A stretch of DNA of 64,000 bases from Humibacter sp049446075 (GTDB taxonomy: Bacteria > Actinomycetota > Actinomycetes > Actinomycetales > Microbacteriaceae). Location: assembly GCF_049446075.1 (NCBI RefSeq), contig NZ_JBMSEB010000003.1:248001-312000 (forward strand), read 5' to 3'. Below the pieces are notes generated by a model. That model was not told the DNA's origin. It saw nothing but the letters and a program-made list of their open reading frames with translations, and made no database searches. This document shows, piece after piece, positions 52,425 through 61,574 of this stretch. A program made the position numbers and the translations under genes. The stretch's first letter is position 1. The number at the start of each line of letters is the position of its first letter.

Positions 52425-54236
52425 TTAGCGTCGCATGCGCCAAATCGTAATGGTCCCCCTGCTGCCAGCCGAGAGGGGATATGCCTTCGATCCGACCCTC
52501 TCGAGTTGTGCAGCATAGATTCGCCCCCAATCATCAGGGCACTCGCTATCGGTGATGACCCAAGCCACTCCCGCCTTCCTGGCGGAAGAAGCGTCGAGAG
52601 TGCCCTTCGCTCGAGCGTCAAGAACCTTGTCAATCGCCGCCTTCTGTGACGGCCAGGCCATGCCGAGATGATAGAAGGCCGTGGCCACGCCGGCATTGAT
52701 CTTCATCGTTTTGGGGTCGATGCAGTTGTCGACAAGGGTGAGCGGGCCCGGGTTTGTACCGTTCACGCTCAACGCTAATGCAGCCACCGCTTTGTCACGA
52801 GGGTCGTTCAATGCGATGGTCCCGTGGTAACTGGTCGCGAACGCGAATCGTGCCCAGTCCACCATCGACGCCGCGGCGACCACCATGCTTGCGGCCAGGC
52901 AGACTGCAGCCGCGCGCGATATCCAGTCCGGCCCACCACCTGCGCGGTGCCACGTCACATTTCGCGCCAACGAGACGCACATTGGGACGATGGTCATGGC
53001 GACAAGAGTGAACCCGTCGATCCACAATCGGTACGGCTCGGCGTTCACACCCCATAGGTCGTTGGTTGAAAGCAAGAACCAGGCCGTGCCGAACCCTAGG
53101 GCATAGGCGGTCCATCGTGAATCACGTCGAACGAAACCGAAGACCCCCACGATTATGAGCGGAAGAACGAGAGCAAGAGAAGCGACCCATCCCTTCGAGG
53201 GTTCGAGCCCAAGATTGACGTTCGACGCAACGCGATACGTGAGAAAGGGATCGTGCCCGACGATTCCCGAAACCGTGAGGATCACTTGCGGTAACGCTCC
53301 CATTGCGATCGCAGCAACCCACGTTGCAGCGATCCCGTGAGTCTTGACGATGAGCAGGACAATACCCGGGATAGTGCTGGAGAGGCCGAACACCAGGGTT
53401 GGCAGCTGGCCGACGTGAGAGGCCACAAATGGGCCTGCAATGAAAGCGGCGACCAGCATCGCGGCAGAGAGAATCGCAAGTTTCCATGCACAATATCGAT
53501 GCAGAGTCCAGATGGCAGCAGTGAAAAAGGCGCAATAGACGATCGCAATGAAGGAATACGTCTGAACGGAGGCCAACAATCCGAACGCTAAGCACACAAC
53601 GAATGTGGTGATGCCGCGGAGTCTTTGCGAGCTAGGTCGCATCCAGATCGCAATTAGGACAAGCGCTCCGATGCCGGCAATGCACAGCGCGAATGACTCA
53701 CCGTTCAGCGTATAAAGAACGCCGAATGCGCCCCACAGAACTGCGTGGGACCTCATGGTCAAATACCACGCCTGCGGGTCGAACAGCCATGCAAAGGTAC
53801 CGAGCGTAAACGGCAGTGGCGCAAACAGTCCACACCACCAACGTCCGCCGATACGGATGAGCACAAGTGCGAGCACGACCACTAGCGCGAGCTGAACCGT
53901 CATGCCGACGACGTTCCATCCGGTGACCGGCGCGACTGCGAATATACGTGCGACGACGCCCAGCAGCACGTAGTACGCGTGCGGGTAGTAGTTAGCCCCT
54001 GTCATCGTGTCGGGTTCGAACAGTCCGAACTGGCCATCGGCAACGTTTTTGACAATGGCGAGGTAACCGTATTGATCGTATGAGAAGTAGTCCCTCAGTT
54101 GCCCGAGCGGCGACGTCCCGCGGGCGATGAGCCAGCCCGCCTGTGTTGCAAGGTAGACGATCGCAGCGAACGCTGCCGTCAAGAAGGGAACCCACAGTCT
54201 TCGCGCCACGGGCCCGTCGTCGGGTTGATCGATCAT
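52425..54236 (-). CDS. Polytopic membrane protein, probable GT-C type glycosyltransferase
   Basis: This protein of about 603 aa has 12-13 membrane segments. An extracytoplasmic first loop (SYDQYGYLAIVKNVADGQFGLFEPDTM near residues 50-77) carries Asp residues, as in GT-C transferases that use polyprenyl-phosphate sugars. The C-terminal 110 residues form a soluble domain. I cannot name the sugar. Codon use is more mixed and GC lower than in the preceding 50 kb. ATG 54236 has GGAG 5 nt upstream; a further ATG at 54302 would add 22 residues. It is divergent from the flippase gene. Confidence 0.75.
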   Translation of the reverse strand: MIDQPDDGPVARRLWVPFLTAAFAAIVYLATQAGWLIARGTSPLGQLRDYFSYDQYGYLAIVKNVADGQFGLFEPDTMTGANYYPHAYYVLLGVVARIFAVAPVTGWNVVGMTVQLALVVVLALVLIRIGGRWWCGLFAPLPFTLGTFAWLFDPQAWYLTMRSHAVLWGAFGVLYTLNGESFALCIAGIGALVLIAIWMRPSSQRLRGITTFVVCLAFGLLASVQTYSFIAIVYCAFFTAAIWTLHRYCAWKLAILSAAMLVAAFIAGPFVASHVGQLPTLVFGLSSTIPGIVLLIVKTHGIAATWVAAIAMGALPQVILTVSGIVGHDPFLTYRVASNVNLGLEPSKGWVASLALVLPLIIVGVFGFVRRDSRWTAYALGFGTAWFLLSTNDLWGVNAEPYRLWIDGFTLVAMTIVPMCVSLARNVTWHRAGGGPDWISRAAAVCLAASMVVAAASMVDWARFAFATSYHGTIALNDPRDKAVAALALSVNGTNPGPLTLVDNCIDPKTMKINAGVATAFYHLGMAWPSQKAAIDKVLDARAKGTLDASSARKAGVAWVITDSECPDDWGRIYAAQLERVGSKAYPLSAGSRGTITIWRMRR

Positions 54237-54423
54237 GGTCGCTCCGGTTCCGCCATCGACAGGCACGCAAGGTATGGACGCCTCACTAGGGGCCCGTGAC
54301 ATAATAGCCGCCGGCTCGAGGCAGACTTTTGCCGTTCATTCAGGCGTGCTGGCGTGCTCCGCTGGAACTCCTCAGCGGTTACTGCTGCACCGGCCGCATC
54401 ATCGCAAGGCAGTAAGGAAGTCA

Positions 54424-55734
54424 GTGACGCTGAGTCCAGAACCGATCGAACCGGAACTGATCGACGGCGCCGAAAATTCTGAGCCGAGTGCGCGCAGAGG
54501 CTTTGTCTTGGTACTCGCCGCAACTGCAGCGGTTGGGGTCTGCGGCTACATCATTACGTGGCTTGTTCCGCGAGTGATCGGGGTATCGCCATATGCTGAG
54601 TTCGCAATTTTTTGGTCGTTCATCTTTCTCGTTGCAGCTGCTCTTTCCGGAGTCCAGCAAGAGATGGCGCGTGCATCCCATCCCTCGGCAGAATCTAGCT
54701 CGGGTGGCGCCCGAGCCCATCCGCGTCGATTTGCTGCTGTGTTCGGTGTCGTCGTGCTCGCGGTACTTCTGGCCACCGGCCCGATCTGGGTGGCACTGGC
54801 GTTTCAAGTCAACGGATGGGCACTTGTCGTACCAGTCGCGTTCGGAGGCGCCTGCTACGTACTCCTCGCGACACTCACCGGCCTCTTGTATGGCCGGAGC
54901 GATTGGAATCTGATCTTCGTCGCGATCATTGTCGAAGGATTGGGACGGCTCGCTATGGTCGGCGTCACCGTTGCCCTAACGCACGACGTGATCGCTCTCG
55001 CTTGGGCCGTGGTGATTCCCTTCGGGCTCGCGTTCGTTACGACCGCTTCGCTCTACGCCTGGAAGCGGTCTATTCATGCTCCCCTTGATGTCGGATATCG
55101 GACTCTGAGCTGGAATGTGGCGCGTACAGTAGTCGCCGCCGCCGCGATGGGCGTTCTCGTAAGCGGTTATCCACTCGTCTTGGGGATGACTTCTTCCCAT
55201 GTGCCACACAACATCCTTGGCGCCGTGATTCTAGCGTCAACATTGACCCGAGCGCCATTGATCGTCGTGGGTATGGCTCTGCAAAGCTATCTCGTCGTGT
55301 TCTTCAAGTCTCGATCGGGCGCCCTAGGGCGATCGATATGGGCGCTGCTGGCAGTGGTCGTGATACTGGGGATTCTCCTGACTTTGCTTGCTTCGCTTTT
55401 CGGCCCACCGGTGTTTGCTTTCCTCTTTCCCGACGCTCCACTCCTCAGTGGCGCTTTCATGGCTGCTCTAGTCGGTTCGTCGATCCTTGTCGGTGCACTA
55501 TGCGTTACGGCACCCGCGGTCCTCGCTATGTCACGCCACGCGCTCTTCACGGCAGGCTGGTTGACTGCTGCGATCGCAACAGTCTTCGTGTTAGTCCTTC
55601 CGCTGGACTTCATGGCTAAGACCGTTGCTTCGCTGATTGCTGGCCCGTTGGTGGGCCTGGCTGTGCACCTGGTGGGCATCCCACTGGCCCTACGGAATCG
55701 GGCGGGAACGGCTCCTCAGGCCACTAAGAGATAG
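54424..55734 (+). CDS. Polysaccharide flippase-like membrane protein (Wzx/MATE-like)
   Basis: This 436-aa protein has about 12 membrane segments in the pattern of Wzx-type exporters, which flip undecaprenyl-linked repeat units. Recognisable family-like stretches are VGVCGYIITWLVPRVIGVSPYAEFAIFWSFIFLVAAALSG near the start and ILGAVILASTLTRAPLIVVGMALQSYLVVFFK in the middle. GTG 54424 has AAGGAAG just upstream; the frame is open further but without support. The locus also encodes an ABC exporter, so this may serve another glycan. A 21-bp tandem duplication covers its stop codon. Confidence 0.78.
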   Translation: MTLSPEPIEPELIDGAENSEPSARRGFVLVLAATAAVGVCGYIITWLVPRVIGVSPYAEFAIFWSFIFLVAAALSGVQQEMARASHPSAESSSGGARAHPRRFAAVFGVVVLAVLLATGPIWVALAFQVNGWALVVPVAFGGACYVLLATLTGLLYGRSDWNLIFVAIIVEGLGRLAMVGVTVALTHDVIALAWAVVIPFGLAFVTTASLYAWKRSIHAPLDVGYRTLSWNVARTVVAAAAMGVLVSGYPLVLGMTSSHVPHNILGAVILASTLTRAPLIVVGMALQSYLVVFFKSRSGALGRSIWALLAVVVILGILLTLLASLFGPPVFAFLFPDAPLLSGAFMAALVGSSILVGALCVTAPAVLAMSRHALFTAGWLTAAIATVFVLVLPLDFMAKTVASLIAGPLVGLAVHLVGIPLALRNRAGTAPQATKR

Positions 55735-55763
55735 GTCACGGACACTAAGAGATAGGTCACGGA
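55722..55763 (+). repeat. Perfect 21-bp tandem duplication at the flippase stop codon
   Basis: CACTAAGAGATAGGTCACGGA occurs twice without gap (55722-55742 and 55743-55763). The TAG stop lies in the first copy, so the protein is unaffected. Absence of any mismatch suggests a recent event. Confidence 0.9.
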
Positions 55764-55768
55764 CAGGT

Positions 55769-56671
55769 TCAAGTCGCCGACTCCGCCGGGAATCGAATCT
55801 TCGGATTGAAGCCGACACCGCAAATCAGTTGCTTAGTCATCGACCAACGCAGGCCCAACGCCACGCGTCCACGATGCATGCCCAATTGCACGCGGGCACA
55901 GAAGATCAAGTACGAGGCCAAGCTCTGGTGATGCAGCCGGAATGACGCCTCGTTCCGGACGCCGTGCCTGAACTTCCATGCATTTCTGTCATCGATTAGA
56001 CCAAAATTCACGCCCTTGTTGTCGCCCATGTCGTGGACGACAACGCTGTCGAGCACCTGCACCCCCGGACAGGCTTCTGTTACACGAAGCGTGTACTCGT
56101 GATCATCGAACCAAATGAAGTATTCCGAGTAGGGCAGGCCATACCTCTTGAGCACCCAGCGCGGGAACAATACTGAAACGAACGAGCAGCTGCGCACCAT
56201 CACCGAACGTGATCCGCGCGCGATAAGTCGCGCCCAATCCCAAGTAGTTTCCGGGTTGTTCATCTCACATATGTTTCCGTCCGTATAACGAACGAGAGAA
56301 CAAGCGAACGGAACGTCCGGTCCCAACTCGTCTACCGCATTGCCGTATCCGTCGAGGAGCACCTGGAGTGCGTCATTCGCCGGGTAGCAATCATCGTCCA
56401 TAATCCAAACGAAGTCGGCGCCGCGAGCATAAGCCCGTGACATCCCCGTGGAGAACCCTCCGGCCCCTCCGAGGTTCTCGGGGAGGGAAACCACTTCGAT
56501 GGTCAGGGGGGAATCGAGGGTGCCGAGGTAGGCGGCTGTGCCATCGGTCGAGGCATTGTCTACGATGACGACCCGATCGGGCTTCCTGGTCTGCGCCTCG
56601 ATCGAGGCGATAACGTTCTTCAGCTTCTCCAGCCGATTGAACGACACGACGACGGCGCTTACTTGCTCCAC
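55769..56671 (-). CDS. Family 2 glycosyltransferase (possible galactofuranosyltransferase, GlfT1-like)
   Basis: This 300-aa GT-A enzyme begins VSAVVVSFNRLEKLKNVIASIEAQTRKPD. It has VDNASTDGTAAYL, the metal-binding WIMDDDCYPAND (DDD near residues 92-94) and a probable base region YSEYFIWFDDHEYTLRV. The WxxDDD form and size resemble GlfT1-type transferases that use UDP-galactofuranose, and glf is 5 kb away, but the donor is not proven. It overlaps the upstream GT4 gene by 13 nt, so the two are coupled. Confidence 0.85.
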   Translation of the reverse strand: MEQVSAVVVSFNRLEKLKNVIASIEAQTRKPDRVVIVDNASTDGTAAYLGTLDSPLTIEVVSLPENLGGAGGFSTGMSRAYARGADFVWIMDDDCYPANDALQVLLDGYGNAVDELGPDVPFACSLVRYTDGNICEMNNPETTWDWARLIARGSRSVMVRSCSFVSVLFPRWVLKRYGLPYSEYFIWFDDHEYTLRVTEACPGVQVLDSVVVHDMGDNKGVNFGLIDDRNAWKFRHGVRNEASFRLHHQSLASYLIFCARVQLGMHRGRVALGLRWSMTKQLICGVGFNPKIRFPAESAT

Positions 56672-58326
56672 TCCGTGAACTTCCTCTCTACCCAGCTGTC
56701 GGCAGACTCAAGCTCCGAGAATGCCTCAGCCAGCTCTGCTTCCCGCGCCCACAACTCGGCTCTGAACTCTTCGTTATGCGCAGCGCGCTTGACCACGTCC
56801 GCGGCTGACCTCACGAATTCGTCGGGATCCCGGGGAATTAGGGCATCTGAAGGAACGATCGTGCGCTGCGAGCCGACATCCGCCGACAGGACGGGAACGC
56901 CTAGCGCGATTGCCTCAAGAGCTGTCAGTGCGATGCCCTCATTCTGAGAACTGATTACGAGCATGTCGGTCATCTCAAGGGTCTCCTCGACTGGCGCACG
57001 CTCACCTCGAAGGATGACCACGTCGCGCAAGTTGTGCCGCTCGATTTCGCGCTGCACGAAAGATTCGAGGACACCACTGCCCTGGATGACGGCGCGAACC
57101 GGCATTCCCAGACTCCGACGAAGCTCCTCGACTAGCTTCAGGAAGAGATGGGGGCGCTTTTGATGGGCGAACCGCCCGACAAAACCCACGTTGAATGAAT
57201 CCGGATTTACTCGAGCTCGCACCGCCGTGACTCGCGTCGTATCCATCGTTAGGCCGATCAACGGCGCGAGGACGATCTTCTCAGGAGCGACCCCTTGGAC
57301 GTCCCGCAGCCATTCCTCCAGTTGCGGTGAAATGACGTGGTGCGTATCGATGCTCTCGTCAAGTAGCACCCCGAAAGCCGGGTATCCCCCACCGTTGTAC
57401 TCGAGTATGTGTTGGGAATCCACGACTGGAGTCCTAGGGACACGGCGGCGAAGCCATGGGAGCCGGTCGTACAGCCATCGACAATGATGGACGTATATTC
57501 CCCGCACATCCCAGTTGCGCACTATCGCATCCAAGAGCGGCTCGGAATACTCAGGCTGCCCGATCGGATGAGTCAACGGAATCACGACGGCGTCGGCGAG
57601 TTCCGGGTGCGTGATCCAAGGGTGGGGCGAAGCAACATCCGTAATGACGACAGGCACGAGGCCGTGCTCTGTCGCAACCTGGATTGTTTTCAGGGCCCAA
57701 CGCTCGGCGCCACCGAGATCAAGCCAGTGAAGCCCGAACAAGACCGCTGCAGCGTTGTGGTTAGGTTCGGCCAGCGGTGACACTTCGGGATTGTGATTGC
57801 TCCTCGCTATGCGGGTCGTGTACAGCGACGCTTCACGACCACGAATCAGGCGCTGACGCACTCGGTCGTAGGCGAACGGATAGCGTCGCTCCACGGCCAT
57901 TCTGATTCCCCAGTACAGGCCGTGACGGATGAGCGAGGCATCTTCGTCCGCCCCAGGATCGGTATCGAGGACGATGTGTCGTTCTCCGGAGTCTGCTTCA
58001 GGCATGAATTGCTTGCCCTTAGGCCTGAAGTGTTGGTGAAGCTCGCCCTCTGCAGTGCTCACGATCGTGAACTCGCCGATCCACGTTGGGTGGTGCTTTG
58101 GCTTCGACCGGGTAGCGACATCAGTGAGCGATGAACCGAATCCACGTGCCGCAACGTAGACGTTCACATCGAGTGACGTGCCGGGAGTGTCAAGGGCGTG
58201 GAAGTTGAGAGCGCCTACAAGCAATGCACGCTGCCTAGCGCTCAAGGTTTCGCCGATCGAGGAAAGCTCGGACCCTTCGGTGACGGTAAAAGTGGCGACC
58301 CGGTCGAAAAGGCGGGAGATGCGCAT
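56659..58326 (-). CDS. Family 4 glycosyltransferase with extra N-terminal domain
   Basis: This protein of about 555 aa has an N-terminal part (residues 1-190) without a known fold signature. A GT-B glycosyltransferase follows: FGLHWLDLGGAERWALKTIQVATEHG begins the first Rossmann half, and FNVGFVGRFAHQKRPHLFLKLVEEL the second (about residues 370-555), with SSQNEGIALTALEAIALGVPVLSADVGSQ as the nucleotide-binding end. The N-terminal domain may handle the acceptor. ATG 58326 or ATG 58389 could be the start; neither has a strong RBS. It is coupled to the following GT2. Confidence 0.85.
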   Translation of the reverse strand: MRISRLFDRVATFTVTEGSELSSIGETLSARQRALLVGALNFHALDTPGTSLDVNVYVAARGFGSSLTDVATRSKPKHHPTWIGEFTIVSTAEGELHQHFRPKGKQFMPEADSGERHIVLDTDPGADEDASLIRHGLYWGIRMAVERRYPFAYDRVRQRLIRGREASLYTTRIARSNHNPEVSPLAEPNHNAAAVLFGLHWLDLGGAERWALKTIQVATEHGLVPVVITDVASPHPWITHPELADAVVIPLTHPIGQPEYSEPLLDAIVRNWDVRGIYVHHCRWLYDRLPWLRRRVPRTPVVDSQHILEYNGGGYPAFGVLLDESIDTHHVISPQLEEWLRDVQGVAPEKIVLAPLIGLTMDTTRVTAVRARVNPDSFNVGFVGRFAHQKRPHLFLKLVEELRRSLGMPVRAVIQGSGVLESFVQREIERHNLRDVVILRGERAPVEETLEMTDMLVISSQNEGIALTALEAIALGVPVLSADVGSQRTIVPSDALIPRDPDEFVRSAADVVKRAAHNEEFRAELWAREAELAEAFSELESADSWVERKFTEWSK

Positions 58327-58434
58327 GGCTATAGCGAGTCCTCTGATCAGCAGGGGTACGGACACAAGGTGGCAGGGCGCCGCAGACATCCTAACGGGGC
58401 CCGAGGGAGGTGCCCTGGGTCCGCTTCGGCTTCC

Positions 58435-59643
58435 TTAGGCGCGTACCTCGCTCGGCACCACATCGTCCGCGGCCCGCTCAGGAATGTGCTGCAACGACAT
58501 TCGTCGCATCGCCCTACGGGACGGTTCCTCGAAGAACCTCCAGAGACAATACCCGGCGGCGAGTGCAACGAACGGAAGCAGTATGAAGCCAAGCTTGCTC
58601 CCCACGCTGCCCGGTGCCAGCCAGCTGAGGCGCCCCTGAAGGAACCAGAAGATCTCAATGAGCGGCATGTGCACCAGATACACGCTGTACGACGCCATTC
58701 CGCCAACAACGAACCACCTCATCCCGAGGACACGTGGAAGCAGTTGGTCGCCGACGGCAAGACATCCGACCAACACGAACATGAACGGAACTACAAGAGC
58801 ACCCCAGCGCTGGTGGCCCGTGAACCAAATTGCATAGGCGAAGGCGACGAACGCAACGACCGCTACGCACGCCAGGATGGAGGCCACCCATCGAAGTCGG
58901 GGAGTCAGGTCGACCTTGGAAAGCGCGTAATACAGAAGGCAACCGGCAAGGAACTCGCAGACGATGCGGAGCAGCCACATGTAGGGCGCGTACACCGACC
59001 CAAGGGCCAATGCGAACAGGACCACCGGGCTCACCACGACAAGGCCCATCAGGCCCAGCACACGCGCTCCGAACGCACGGCCGAGGCGATAGAGGACCAA
59101 GGCAACGACGGGGAACATCAAGTACGCCAGACTCTCGGCGGACACCGTCCACGCTGCACCGTTCCATGTCAACCTGTTCGAATCAGGCTCGGTCCACTGC
59201 ACCACGAGAAGCGCCTGACGGAAGAAGCTGAGAACGCTGTAATCCCTGGGTGCGACGGGGTCGCTTGCGTGGAAGATGAGGAATGAGCCGTGCCAAACGG
59301 CGCAGAACAGCAGAGTCAGAAAATACGCGGGCCAGATCCGCGCAAGTCGTGCCCACCAGAACTTGACGGTCGCGCTCCTATCGAGAGATACACCCATACG
59401 CTCCGCGTAATTCAGGGCGATCACGTATCCGCTCACGATGAAGAACAGGTCGACCCCGTAGTCACCGTGAATGATGACGGGCCCAATGACGTCATAGACC
59501 CGAGGAAACTCACTCGCGATGTTCCCGCGAAGGTGGAACAGGATGACCCACACGGCCGCCAGGATGCGGACACCGGTAATCGCGTGGATCTGGCGAACCT
59601 GCGTGTTCGAGTTCGACGCCGTCTGGGGCAGGCTGGATGTCAC
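58435..59643 (-). CDS. Acyltransferase family 3 (OafA/YrhL-like) membrane protein
   Basis: This 402-aa acyltransferase has about 10 membrane segments and transfers acetyl or other acyl groups to glycans. HAITGVRILAAVWVILFHL (with catalytic-type His near residue 37), DYGVDLFFIVSGYVIAL and the FWWARLARIWPAY arm are the family motifs near residues 20-110. The C-terminal tail is soluble. AGAGGATCCC precedes GTG 59643. It is divergent from wzm. Probable role: O-acylation of the locus polysaccharide. Confidence 0.92.
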   Translation of the reverse strand: MTSSLPQTASNSNTQVRQIHAITGVRILAAVWVILFHLRGNIASEFPRVYDVIGPVIIHGDYGVDLFFIVSGYVIALNYAERMGVSLDRSATVKFWWARLARIWPAYFLTLLFCAVWHGSFLIFHASDPVAPRDYSVLSFFRQALLVVQWTEPDSNRLTWNGAAWTVSAESLAYLMFPVVALVLYRLGRAFGARVLGLMGLVVVSPVVLFALALGSVYAPYMWLLRIVCEFLAGCLLYYALSKVDLTPRLRWVASILACVAVVAFVAFAYAIWFTGHQRWGALVVPFMFVLVGCLAVGDQLLPRVLGMRWFVVGGMASYSVYLVHMPLIEIFWFLQGRLSWLAPGSVGSKLGFILLPFVALAAGYCLWRFFEEPSRRAMRRMSLQHIPERAADDVVPSEVRA

Positions 59644-59838
59644 GGGATCCTCTCATCGACACGGGCGGGCGATCCGCCGATGATGCCGACAAAGTCTCTC
59701 ACAAGCCCGATCCGATCCTGGGACCGGGCCGCAAGGCGAGCTTCGTCTGACGACTACACTTATCGACGTTTACGACATCCGAGCAGGAAGTCGGCCCCCG
59801 CCCTCCCCGTAGGCAGTTTCCCGAAGGAATCACACACT

Positions 59839-60711
59839 GTGACGAGCACAGCAGCCACCGGCACCCAGAGCTATGTCACGCCCGGGCATAGCCGAGGGTT
59901 GATCGACGTCTTCCGATACCGATACTTGTTGCGGCTCCTTATCCGCAAGGGCATACAGACCCGGTACCACGGTTCCGTACTCGGCTGGACCTGGTCGTAC
60001 GTCAAGCCGGCCGCGCAGTTCTTCGTCTACTTCTTTGCCCTTGGAGTGTTTCTCGGCCTCAACAAGGGTGTGCCGAACTTCCCCATCTATTTGTTTTCGG
60101 GGATGATCGTGATCAACCTCTTCGGGGAAGCGTTCACCAACGCAACTCGCTCGATCGTCGACAACGGTGCTCTCGTACAGAAGATCTACTTGCCCCGCGA
60201 GCTCTTTCCACTCGCTGCCGTGTTCGTCGCTTTTGTGCACTTCCTTCCTCAGGTGGTGGTCCTCTTCATTGGCTGCCTCATTACAGGATGGGTACCGGGT
60301 TGGCTCGCAATCGCGTCATTCCTCTTGGGCGTGCTCATCGTGACTGTTCTCTCAACGGGCCTGGGCTTGCTCTTTGGGGCGATCAACACCTCATTCCGTG
60401 ACGCTCAAAATCTGGTCGATCTGTTCCTTCTCTTCGCCACCTGGGCATCTCCGGTCCTCTATCACTGGAACTCGGTGCAGTCGTCCCTCCCGCCGTGGGC
60501 GCAGAACGTCTACATGCTGAATCCGCTCACTCCTGCGGTAGAACTCATGCATCTTGCGTTCTGGTCCCCGACCCTGCACGGCGCGCAGCCCGCTGGCCCG
60601 CCAAATCTGATGCTCTTCTCTGCGATCGCCCTGGTGACGTCTATCGTGATCCTGGTGCTCGGACAGCTAACGTTCCGGAAACTCGAGGGCCGCTTTGCCC
60701 AAGATCTCTAA
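59839..60711 (+). CDS. wzm: ABC-2 type polysaccharide exporter, permease (Wzm-like)
   Basis: This 290-aa permease has six membrane segments and the ABC2 family signature: IRKGIQTRYHGSVLGWTWSYVKPAAQFFVYFFALGVFL near residues 34-71. TSFRDAQNLVDLFLLFATWASPVLY near 187-211 and NPLTPAVELMH follow. It pairs with Wzt 16 nt downstream to export a complete polysaccharide on its lipid carrier. GTG 59839 has AAGGA at about 10 nt; the frame is open for a further 183 codons upstream but without coding character. Confidence 0.93.
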   Translation: MTSTAATGTQSYVTPGHSRGLIDVFRYRYLLRLLIRKGIQTRYHGSVLGWTWSYVKPAAQFFVYFFALGVFLGLNKGVPNFPIYLFSGMIVINLFGEAFTNATRSIVDNGALVQKIYLPRELFPLAAVFVAFVHFLPQVVVLFIGCLITGWVPGWLAIASFLLGVLIVTVLSTGLGLLFGAINTSFRDAQNLVDLFLLFATWASPVLYHWNSVQSSLPPWAQNVYMLNPLTPAVELMHLAFWSPTLHGAQPAGPPNLMLFSAIALVTSIVILVLGQLTFRKLEGRFAQDL

Positions 60712-60727
60712 CATTCCGAGGGGTGCA

Positions 60728-61477
60728 GTGCTTCAGTTGGACCTAGAATCGACCCTCACGCCGAGCATCATCGTCAAGGACGTAACCAAGACGTTCAAGC
60801 TGCGGCACACGCACTCGTTCAAAGAAGCGTTCCTCGGATTCATCCGACGTAAACAGCTTTCGACGATGTTCTCCGCGTTGGCTGGAGTGTCCCTCGAAAT
60901 TAACGAGGGCGAGTCGGTCGCGCTGCTGGGCTACAACGGCTCTGGCAAGTCAACGCTGCTCAAGCTCATCTCCGGCGTGCTACTCCCGGACAAGGGCCGA
61001 ATCCTGACGCGCGGACGATTGGCCGGGCTTATCGAGGTTGGGGCGGGTTTCCATCCCGATCTGACCGGGCGCGACAACGTCTACCTGAACGCGGCGATCC
61101 TAGGAATGACACGCAAAGAGATCGATGAGAGGTTCGACGACATCGTCGCTTTCTCAGAAATCGGCGGCTTCATCGATACCGAGGTGAAGCACTATTCCTC
61201 AGGTATGTTTCTGCGGCTTGCATTTTCTGTCGCAATCCACACCGAACTTGATATCTTACTGGTCGACGAGATCCTAGCCGTCGGCGATGCTCCGTTTCGC
61301 GAGAAATGTCAGCTCAAGATTAAGGAACTCATCGAGCAAGGCAAGACGATGGTGGTCGTCAGCCACGATCTAGAGATGGTCTCCGCCCTATGCGACCGCG
61401 GCATCGTGCTCCGTCGCGGCAACGTTGTCTTCGACGGACCAATATCCGCCGCGATCACGGCCCTTTCAGAGGACTGA
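60728..61477 (+). CDS. wzt: ABC polysaccharide exporter, ATP-binding protein (Wzt-like, short form)
   Basis: This 249-aa ATPase has Walker A GYNGSGKST (near residues 68-76), the polysaccharide-exporter loop GLIEVGAGFHPDLTGRDNVYLNAAILGM, signature YSSGMFLRLAFSVAI and Walker B ILLVDEILAVGD. It lacks the C-terminal carbohydrate-binding domain found in some Wzt proteins, so substrate capping is not expected. GTG 60728 has GAGGGG 4 nt upstream; a TTG at 60695 inside wzm is the alternative. It is co-transcribed with wzm. Confidence 0.94.
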   Translation: MLQLDLESTLTPSIIVKDVTKTFKLRHTHSFKEAFLGFIRRKQLSTMFSALAGVSLEINEGESVALLGYNGSGKSTLLKLISGVLLPDKGRILTRGRLAGLIEVGAGFHPDLTGRDNVYLNAAILGMTRKEIDERFDDIVAFSEIGGFIDTEVKHYSSGMFLRLAFSVAIHTELDILLVDEILAVGDAPFREKCQLKIKELIEQGKTMVVVSHDLEMVSALCDRGIVLRRGNVVFDGPISAAITALSED

Positions 61478-61574
61478 TACGTCAGTGCGGCAAACCAGAA
61501 CGCGGTGCTGAATGCCCGCCTCGCATTGCGCTCGCTGTGCGACCCGAGTGTTGTCGACGTTTTGGCACATCGAC

